From: Saprospiraceae bacterium
GTDB taxonomy: Bacteria; Bacteroidota; Bacteroidia; Chitinophagales; Saprospiraceae
Reading direction: 5' to 3'
Length of the DNA stretch: 13,519 nt
NCBI GenBank assembly: GCA_020437045.1
Contig: JAGQWV010000084.1
Coordinates: 1 to 13,519, forward strand
Shown one piece after another: positions 8,231 through 13,519 of the stretch (position 1 is its first letter; every line of letters starts with the position of its first letter). The notes beneath the pieces were generated by a model. It made no database searches. It saw nothing but the letters and a program-made list of their open reading frames with translations, and had not been told where the DNA came from. Both the position numbers and the translations under genes were made by a program.

Positions 8231-11200
8231 ATGAGAAAAAAACTACTAAACATTCTTTTTATCGCAACTATGCTCTTGCCAATAGGCTTGTCTGCGCAAA
8301 TTTCTGATCTGATCTTTTCCGAATACGGTGAAGGATCCTCTTTCAATAAATATCTGGAGCTGTATAATGGTACCGGAAAACCTCTGGATCTAAGTCAATA
8401 CAGTATCTGGAAAATCACTAATGATGGTTTTTGGTTTGAAAGGGATTTTCCTCTATCCGGATTTCTGCTGGATGGTGAAACCTATCTGATTGTTCACCAG
8501 GATGCCGATTCCACTTTGCTGTCACGCAGAGATACCATAGGACCTCCGGGAGTCGATTTCGCACTGTTTAATGGTAATGAGGCTTATGCTTTAGTGAAAT
8601 TTATTGATGGTGACACAACCTTCATCGATGTCATTGGAGTCGAAAGTGGTACGGAAACTCCTGAAAATTGGGATGTCGCCGGAGTTGACGGTGCCGGCGC
8701 TGAACACACCTGGGTTCGGAAGCCCAATATTTGCAGCCCCAATACTGATTGGGCAAGCAGTGCGGGTACCAACAGTGACGATAGTGAATGGATCGTCTAT
8801 GATCAAAACTACTGGGACGATGCGGGTGTCCATACAACCACCTGTACTGCCCCTCAACAGGATTTGACCAGTGAGCTCTTTTTTAGCGAATATGGTGAGG
8901 GCTCTGAGAGTAACAAATATTTGGAATTGTATAATGGCACAGGAAATGATGTCGATCTCAGCAATTACACAATCTGGAAAATAATAAATGATGGCAATTG
9001 GTTCGAAAGAGAATTTCAACTGACGGGCATCCTTGCCAATGATTCTGTCTATACCATAGTGAATCAGGATGCCGGACCTGAACTGGCCGCAATCCGCGAT
9101 ACTACGGGTCCGATTTCTCCTGAATTTGCATTGTTTAATGGAAATGAAGCTTTTGCCCTGGTGAAGATTACCGGACCGGATTCGACGGATAGAGTGATCC
9201 TTGATGTGATTGGCATCGAGTCTGATACGGTGGTACCGGAAAACTGGGATGTCGCTGGTGTAGTCGGTGCTGGTGCCGAACATACCTGGGTACGTAAACC
9301 AACCGTTTGCGGTCCAAATGCCGACTGGGCCAGCAGTGCAGGAACTTCCGCAGATGACAGTGAATGGATTGTATACGATAGCAATTATTGGGACAATGCC
9401 GGCAAACATACCTTTGCCTTGGCACCAGCACCACAATTTGCAGAATTGCCTGAATCAAGTGCAGCATCATGTGGAAACATTCCTGACGCTGCTCCATCAC
9501 TTTTAGTTACCTACTACGGGAAAAACGGATTACCATACACTACCGAAGTTCAAGCTCAAATTGGGGGTGCTTATAGCCAATGTGGGGGAGAAATTGCCTA
9601 TCTATGGACTTATACTGATGAATGTGGCAGAACAGCTGCTACCAAACAAGAAATCATCGTTGCCCCAATTCCCCAGGCAGAATTTATGAATGTTCCCGAA
9701 GATGTTACCGTCGACTACGAAAATATACCAGCACCTGACTCTCTATTCTATACCAACGGAGAATCCGATAGCTGTGCCATTTCAGGAAGTGTGATGCCGG
9801 TGATCGTTGATAATTCTTCACCTTGTGGTGGTTCATTGACCTATACCTGGTCCTTCACAGATGCCTGTGACCGTACCACAACGGTCAGTCAGAAGATTAC
9901 CATCAATGGAGAAGGAGGTAAAGCCAGCGAACTGTTTATCTCTGAGTACGGTGAAGGATCTGGTAACAATAAATATCTCGAATTGTATAACGGTACTCCC
10001 TCCGAAATAGATCTTAGCAACTATACCTTGTGGAAGATAACCAACGAGGGAAATTGGTTTGAGGCAGAATTCCGGCTGACCGGGGTTCTGGGTTCGTGTC
10101 AGACTTATTTGATTGTAAACCAGGATGCCGATGAAACACTTTCGGCGTTGGCTGACACCACCGGACCTACAACGCCTAATTTTGCATTGTTTAATGGTAA
10201 TGAGGCTTTCGCCCTGGTGAAAATTACCGGGCCCGATTCAACCGATCGTCAGATATTGGATGTCATTGGAGAGGAAAGTGGTGATACTGTACCAGACGTC
10301 TGGTCCGTAGCCGGTGTTGAAGGTGCCGGAGCCGAACATACCTGGGTCAGGAAGTCTACCATCTGTGGACCCAATGCCGATTGGGCATCCAGCGCAGGTA
10401 CCAATGCAGAAAACAGCGAGTGGGTGGTATACGATGCCGATTACTGGGATGATGCCGGAAAGCACAACAATGAATGTGCTGGCAGCAGTGAATACTCAGA
10501 TGCTACCGAACTATTTTTCTCCGAATATGGAGAGGGATCCAATAACAATAAGTACCTCGAACTATACAATGGCACGGGGTCTGATGTCGACCTTAGCGAA
10601 TACACGATCTGGAAGATCATCAATGATGGTAACTGGTTTGAACGAGAGTTTGAAATGGAAGGAATCTTACCAAACGGAGAAACTTATATGATCGTAAACC
10701 AGGCAGCTGATGAATTTCTGGCATCCATCAGAGATACGACCGGACCAGTAACTCCGGAATTTGCCTTGTTTAATGGTAATGAAGCCTTTGCATTGGTGAA
10801 GAAAACCGGTCCAAATGCCGAAGACCGGGTAATCCTGGATGTAATCGGTACCGAAAGTGGTGATATGGTTCCAGAACTATGGGATGTTGCCGGAGTTGTT
10901 GGCGCAGGTGCTGAACATACCTGGATCAGAAAACCCACCATATGTGGCCCTAATGACAACTGGCCATCCAGCGCAGGGTCCAGTCCAGAGTCCAGCGAAT
11001 GGATAGTCTATGATCAGGACTACTGGGATGATGCCGGAAAACATACATTTTTGTGTCAGTTGATGACCGCTGATTCCGTCTCGATTACCTTTCAGGTAGA
11101 CATGAGTCAAGCCACTGTTTCTGCCAACGGCGTGCATATCACCGGCAGTTTTCAAAACTGGGATCCAGCGGCAACCCCAATGTCAGATAGTGATGGTGAT

Positions 11201-11989
11201 GGTGTATATGTATACACCGCAACCCTGCCTGCCAACATGACCTACGAATATAAGTTCGTTAATGGTAATGCTCTCGGAATGGAGGAGGCAGTACCCTCCG
11301 CTTGTGCTCAAAACAGTAACCGATTTGTCGAAGTGGGAAATCAGGATATCGTGATTGATCCGGTATGTTATGCATCTTGTGGTATCTGCCTGGGTGTCTT
11401 TGATGTGACCTTCAGAGTCGATATGAAGGCGGAAGCAGTATCCACGAATGGCGTCCATTTGGCCGGTAATTTCCAGGGCTGGGATCCCGCGGCTACAGAG
11501 ATGACTGATCCGGATGGTGACCTGATCTATGAAGTGACACTTCCTTTAAGTGGTGGAAATACTTACCAATATAAATTCATAAATGGAAATGCTTATGGCG
11601 AAGATGAGTCTGTGCCAGAAGAATGTGCCGTTGATAACAACCGGGTGTTGGAAGTCGATACAGCAGACCTGGTTACAGATGCTTTCTGTTTCGGGAGTTG
11701 CTTGGCCTGTGATGCCAATAGTATCTACGACGTCAAGTTGGATAATAGTCTCAGTGTTTATCCCAACCCAAATAATGGGATATTTACTTTGCAATTTTCA
11801 CTAAGCCAGTCCGACCAGATTCGCATTTCCACATACAATAGTTTAATGCAGAAAATGAGTAATCAAGTACTTTCTCTGGCGCAGGGAGCCCATATCATTC
11901 CAATGAATTTAAACCAAACTCAAGGTTTGATTTTCTTGAAAATTGAAACCAGCAAAGGGATCGCCGTTCGTCAAGTGATAATTCAATAA
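8231..11989 (+). CDS. Modular T9SS-secreted surface protein: four lamin-tail units, two HYR-like domains, two glycogen-binding-like modules
   Basis: This 1252-residue exported protein has a signal peptide at 1-23 (LLPIGLSAQ). Lamin-tail (LTD) units lie at 26-203, 215-395, 567-747 and 760-940. Each has SEYGEGS, KYLELYNGT, FALFNGNEA, GAGAEHTW and a late YWD/AGK ending. Two HYR-like Ig-fold domains (about 396-480 and 481-560, with LWTYTDECGRTA and TWSFTDACDRTT) sit between units 2 and 3. Two E-set modules of the glycogen/starch-binding type (about 951-1053 and 1057-1160, with NGVHITGSFQNWDPAAT and YEYKFVNGNA) follow, each with a four-Cys tail. Residues 1172-1252 are a type A T9SS sorting domain with SVYPNPNNG and a terminal RQVIIQ. 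No catalytic domain is visible. Its place 34 bases after SusD suggests a surface-bound or released binding partner of the uptake system. Lamin-tail domains also accompany bacterial extracellular nucleases, so nucleic-acid or glucan binding are both open. The protein is strongly acidic. Confidence 0.92.
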   Translation: MRKKLLNILFIATMLLPIGLSAQISDLIFSEYGEGSSFNKYLELYNGTGKPLDLSQYSIWKITNDGFWFERDFPLSGFLLDGETYLIVHQDADSTLLSRRDTIGPPGVDFALFNGNEAYALVKFIDGDTTFIDVIGVESGTETPENWDVAGVDGAGAEHTWVRKPNICSPNTDWASSAGTNSDDSEWIVYDQNYWDDAGVHTTTCTAPQQDLTSELFFSEYGEGSESNKYLELYNGTGNDVDLSNYTIWKIINDGNWFEREFQLTGILANDSVYTIVNQDAGPELAAIRDTTGPISPEFALFNGNEAFALVKITGPDSTDRVILDVIGIESDTVVPENWDVAGVVGAGAEHTWVRKPTVCGPNADWASSAGTSADDSEWIVYDSNYWDNAGKHTFALAPAPQFAELPESSAASCGNIPDAAPSLLVTYYGKNGLPYTTEVQAQIGGAYSQCGGEIAYLWTYTDECGRTAATKQEIIVAPIPQAEFMNVPEDVTVDYENIPAPDSLFYTNGESDSCAISGSVMPVIVDNSSPCGGSLTYTWSFTDACDRTTTVSQKITINGEGGKASELFISEYGEGSGNNKYLELYNGTPSEIDLSNYTLWKITNEGNWFEAEFRLTGVLGSCQTYLIVNQDADETLSALADTTGPTTPNFALFNGNEAFALVKITGPDSTDRQILDVIGEESGDTVPDVWSVAGVEGAGAEHTWVRKSTICGPNADWASSAGTNAENSEWVVYDADYWDDAGKHNNECAGSSEYSDATELFFSEYGEGSNNNKYLELYNGTGSDVDLSEYTIWKIINDGNWFEREFEMEGILPNGETYMIVNQAADEFLASIRDTTGPVTPEFALFNGNEAFALVKKTGPNAEDRVILDVIGTESGDMVPELWDVAGVVGAGAEHTWIRKPTICGPNDNWPSSAGSSPESSEWIVYDQDYWDDAGKHTFLCQLMTADSVSITFQVDMSQATVSANGVHITGSFQNWDPAATPMSDSDGDGVYVYTATLPANMTYEYKFVNGNALGMEEAVPSACAQNSNRFVEVGNQDIVIDPVCYASCGICLGVFDVTFRVDMKAEAVSTNGVHLAGNFQGWDPAATEMTDPDGDLIYEVTLPLSGGNTYQYKFINGNAYGEDESVPEECAVDNNRVLEVDTADLVTDAFCFGSCLACDANSIYDVKLDNSLSVYPNPNNGIFTLQFSLSQSDQIRISTYNSLMQKMSNQVLSLAQGAHIIPMNLNQTQGLIFLKIETSKGIAVRQVIIQ
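8306..11050 (+). repeat. Four lamin-tail coding repeats in ABAB order
   Basis: The units are at 8306-8839, 8873-9415, 9929-10471 and 10508-11050. Units 2, 3 and 4 are each exactly 181 codons; unit 1 is 178. By hand alignment, units 2 and 4 differ at about 40 of 181 residues without gaps. Marker residues alternate: units 1 and 3 read KITN and AGV followed by an acidic residue before GAGAEHTW, while units 2 and 4 read KIIN and AGVV. This points to duplication of a two-unit block. At the DNA level the copies have diverged, so it is not a recent tandem expansion. Confidence 0.85.
9416..9910 (+). repeat. Pair of HYR-like Ig-fold coding units between the lamin-tail blocks
   Basis: Two units of about 80-85 codons lie between lamin-tail units 2 and 3. 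Both carry the CGG-E/S-xxYxW(T/S) strand and the T-DxC-(G/D)RTxxxxQxI ending of HYR-like repeats common in Bacteroidota adhesins. Both have internal Cys pairs that could form disulfides. The second opens with NVPEDVTVDYENIPAPDSLF, where the usual Cys after the Val-Glu position is replaced, so the pair is divergent. The likely role is a structural spacer. Confidence 0.65.
11081..11710 (+). repeat. Two tandem glycogen/starch-binding-like modules with matching Cys tails
   Basis: The units at about 11081-11389 and 11399-11710 both carry TFxVDM, NGVHxxGxFQxWDPAAT, GDxxY, Y-YKF-NGNA and a run of acidic residues before CA. Cys1025, 1046, 1050 and 1053 in unit 1 match Cys1132, 1153, 1157 and 1160 in unit 2 with identical spacing of 21, 4 and 3. 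The fold resembles the E-set glycogen-binding domain of AMPK and CBM48-type modules. Trp977 and Trp1084 in QNWDP/QGWDP are candidate sugar-stacking residues. Confidence 0.75.
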
Positions 11990-12012
11990 AGTAGATTATT
12001 TTATATTCCAGC

Positions 12013-12053
12013 AAGTCCGGTGGTTTCAATAAATCATCGGACTTATTTTTTCT
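12013..12053 (+). terminator. Intrinsic terminator closing the Sus-like operon
   Basis: AAGTCCGGTG (12013-12022) pairs with CATCGGACTT (12035-12044) over 10 bp with one G-T wobble, around a 12-base loop. The T-rich run ATTTTTTCTT follows at 12045-12054. It lies 24 bases after the stop of the modular surface protein and separates it from the next gene, so the final gene probably has its own promoter. Confidence 0.85.
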
Positions 12054-12066
12054 TATATTTTTGATT

Positions 12067-13299
12067 GTGAAATATATCAGTCTTTTCTTACTGCTCATAA
12101 ATCACCTCAATGCTCCGGCACAGCGCGTGTTATTTGGAAACCTTGAGAACTATCTCTCGGATTTTATCGAGACGCTACCGATTTCCGGTTCAAATGTATA
12201 TCATGACCCATCATTCACAGAACAAGAAAATCTCAGCCTGGCCATAAAATTACTTTATCAGGGACATTTGCCAGAAGCTCAGGAAATGGCTATAGATGCA
12301 GGTTATGAAATAATTCGATATGTTGATAATAGTCAGGAAAAAAATCGGGAATTTTATGGGCTTCAACCGGTTCCGGGTGGAACAAACTATTGGGGGATAT
12401 ATTTTCTTAATCCTCAGGGATGTCGCAACCTGATTTTACAATGTCCCCACCCAAGACTTGATACGAACACGGGAATGCAGGGTGCCTATATTTTTACCCA
12501 CCTTGATGTAAAGGGATTAATGATCAGTGGTACACATCGTTGCAATAGCATTGCCCCCTCTTCATGCTCTGGCACCACTTCCGTATGTGGAGCTAATGGT
12601 CCATATCGCATTTCCGACATTGCCCACAACGATCGAAGTATTTTTCAGCAAATTACGCAAGCCCTCAAGGAAGAAATAAATCCATTTTTCTTGCAACTAC
12701 ACGGATTCGCCAAACTCACGGGAGATCCGAACCTAATCATAAGCAATGGCACGCGATCAACACCCGAAGAAGATCCTATTATTAAATTATCTGGTGCACT
12801 ATCGGTAATTGATCAAACTTTGACCTATAAAATTATTCATATTCACCATGACTGGACCAGATTAACAGCATTTACCAATACTCAGGGAAGGTATTTAAAT
12901 AATAGCACCAACCCCTGCCTGGAGAATGCAACATCTAGTTCTGGAAAATTTATTCACATCGAGCAAGAATTTGATCGCTTGAGAAAAGATGAAGCTGGGT
13001 GGGAATTAATGCGGCAAGCCCTGGAACAAACCTTCGACTGTGAAATCACAACCGGTCATTACCATCATCAGGAAATCCCCATCGAAATTGCCATAGAAAA
13101 TGATCATTTCACTTTACATACCGATGATTCACACACGCTTTGGGTCGAAGTCTATATGATCGACGGACGTCAACTTATCAATCAACCGTTGGTAAATGAT
13201 GAATCTATATGGGTTCCGGATCAATCAATTTTAATTTTAATTGTCCGAGACAGAAATAATAAAAACATTTATTACCGGAAAAAAATATGGGTTCCCTGA
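12067..13299 (+). CDS. Exported His/Cys-rich protein of unknown function with T9SS-like tail; possible metallohydrolase
   Basis: I do not recognise this 410-residue family with confidence. GTG at 12067 is chosen because it gives a clean signal peptide (MKYISLFLLLINHLNAPAQ); a TTG at 12061 adds only two residues. Numbering here is from the GTG. The middle of the protein has short motifs that look like a metal-dependent hydrolase site: LILQCPHPRLDTNT (His128, Asp132), GTHRCNS (His157), ISDIAHNDRS (His187), FFLQLHGFAK (His212), and FIHIEQEFDRLR (Glu299). None matches a family I can name. Seven Cys residues in the mature part fit disulfides outside the cytoplasm. Residues from about 338 on (VEVYMIDGRQL, ending in YYRKKIWVP) resemble a T9SS C-terminal domain but lack the usual YPNP opening. 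It lies after the operon terminator, so it is probably transcribed separately. Export is likely; hydrolase activity is only a suggestion. Confidence 0.8.
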   Translation: MKYISLFLLLINHLNAPAQRVLFGNLENYLSDFIETLPISGSNVYHDPSFTEQENLSLAIKLLYQGHLPEAQEMAIDAGYEIIRYVDNSQEKNREFYGLQPVPGGTNYWGIYFLNPQGCRNLILQCPHPRLDTNTGMQGAYIFTHLDVKGLMISGTHRCNSIAPSSCSGTTSVCGANGPYRISDIAHNDRSIFQQITQALKEEINPFFLQLHGFAKLTGDPNLIISNGTRSTPEEDPIIKLSGALSVIDQTLTYKIIHIHHDWTRLTAFTNTQGRYLNNSTNPCLENATSSSGKFIHIEQEFDRLRKDEAGWELMRQALEQTFDCEITTGHYHHQEIPIEIAIENDHFTLHTDDSHTLWVEVYMIDGRQLINQPLVNDESIWVPDQSILILIVRDRNNKNIYYRKKIWVP

Positions 13300-13301
13300 T
13301 G

Positions 13302-13362
13302 AATAAAATTCTATTTTTATTTCTCGGCTACAAGAATTATTGCTCTTCAGAGTGAGAAATAA
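13302..13362 (+). repeat. AT-rich inverted repeats after the last gene
   Basis: AATAAAA (13302-13308) pairs with TTTTATT (13315-13321) around six bases. An overlapping larger inverted repeat pairs TTATTTCTC (13317-13325) with GAGAAATAA (13354-13362) around 28 bases. The two structures share bases, so only one can form at a time. There is no GC-rich stem with a T-run, so a standard terminator is doubtful, although the position just after a stop codon fits an mRNA 3' end. Confidence 0.35.
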
Positions 13363-13455
13363 TGGTCCTTGGTCACATTTAGTGGGTACTGCTAATTTTA
13401 GATGGGAGAAGTATTTAATTCTGTTTGTTCATAGTCATAATTAGTGGGTTGATGA

Positions 13456-13501
13456 AGTACCATGAAGACCCCTAAATCCCCTAAAAGGGACTTTTGGTAC
13501 T
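13456..13501. repeat. Intergenic palindromic element, probably a dispersed Bacteroidota repeat
   Basis: AGTACCA (13456-13462) and TGGTACT (13495-13501) are perfect inverted arms around a core holding two CCCCTAAA words (13469-13476 and 13478-13485 region) and AAAAGGGACTTT. From general knowledge, CCCCTAAATCCCCTAAAGGGG-like words occur often between genes in Bacteroidota. The rest of 13300-13519 holds no supported gene, and the element may continue past the right edge. Confidence 0.5.
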
Positions 13502-13519
13502 GCTCCCAAAGAAAGCAGG

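Noticed and set aside
8591..9436. A 281-codon open frame on the - strand inside the lamin-tail protein gene
   Set aside because: It lies wholly opposite a well-supported gene whose repeats and codon bias create open antisense frames. Its protein shows no domain, signal or sensible composition.
8306..11050. A CRISPR-like or tandem DNA repeat array
   Set aside because: The repeats are long coding units with diverged DNA and an intact reading frame. They reflect protein domain duplication.
12056..12063. TATTTTTG as a Bacteroidota -7 promoter box for the last gene
   Set aside because: It fits TAnnTTTG but ends three bases before the chosen start codon, so the transcript would begin inside the gene. 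It falls in the terminator's AT-rich tail.

Overview
This window comes from a member of the Bacteroidota, probably a marine or environmental lineage such as the Saprospiria, though the exact placement is my inference. The evidence is a SusC/SusD outer-membrane pair, an ECF sigma factor with a FecR-type anti-sigma factor, type IX secretion (T9SS) C-terminal sorting domains, HYR-like and lamin-tail modules in a large surface protein, and a general lack of Shine-Dalgarno sequences. All eight supported genes lie on the + strand. I see no tRNA, rRNA, CRISPR array, transposase or phage gene.

Region 1 (1-1586): about 276 bases without a gene, then two small exported proteins. The first has a DUF6438-type domain followed by a C-terminal segment resembling a subtilase propeptide. 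The second is a YCII-related protein with a signal peptide. A 159-base gap with a small hairpin and a near-perfect palindrome leads to the next gene.

Region 2 (1587-12053): the core of the window. It is a Fec/Sus-type signalling and uptake locus: ECF sigma factor, FecR anti-sigma factor, a SusC/RagA TonB-dependent transporter that keeps the N-terminal STN signalling domain, a SusD-like lipoprotein, and a 1252-residue modular T9SS cargo protein. That protein has four lamin-tail units, two HYR-like domains and two starch/glycogen-binding-like modules. The gaps are 3 bases (FecR-SusC), 3 bases (SusC-SusD) and 34 bases (SusD-modular protein), and a clear intrinsic terminator closes the unit. The likely circuit is that SusC with its substrate signals through its STN domain to FecR, FecR releases the sigma factor, and the sigma factor activates the operon. 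No degradative enzyme is encoded here, so the modular protein is the obvious candidate for surface substrate binding or adhesion.

Region 3 (12067-13519): an exported protein of unknown function, rich in His and Cys, with an atypical T9SS-like tail. About 220 non-coding bases follow, holding AT-rich inverted repeats and, near the right edge, a GC-richer element of the kind scattered between genes in Bacteroidota genomes.

The most notable features are the internal ABAB duplication of the lamin-tail units, the paired architecture of the modular protein, the identically spaced Cys motifs after its two carbohydrate-binding-like modules, and the palindromes flanking the sigma factor gene.
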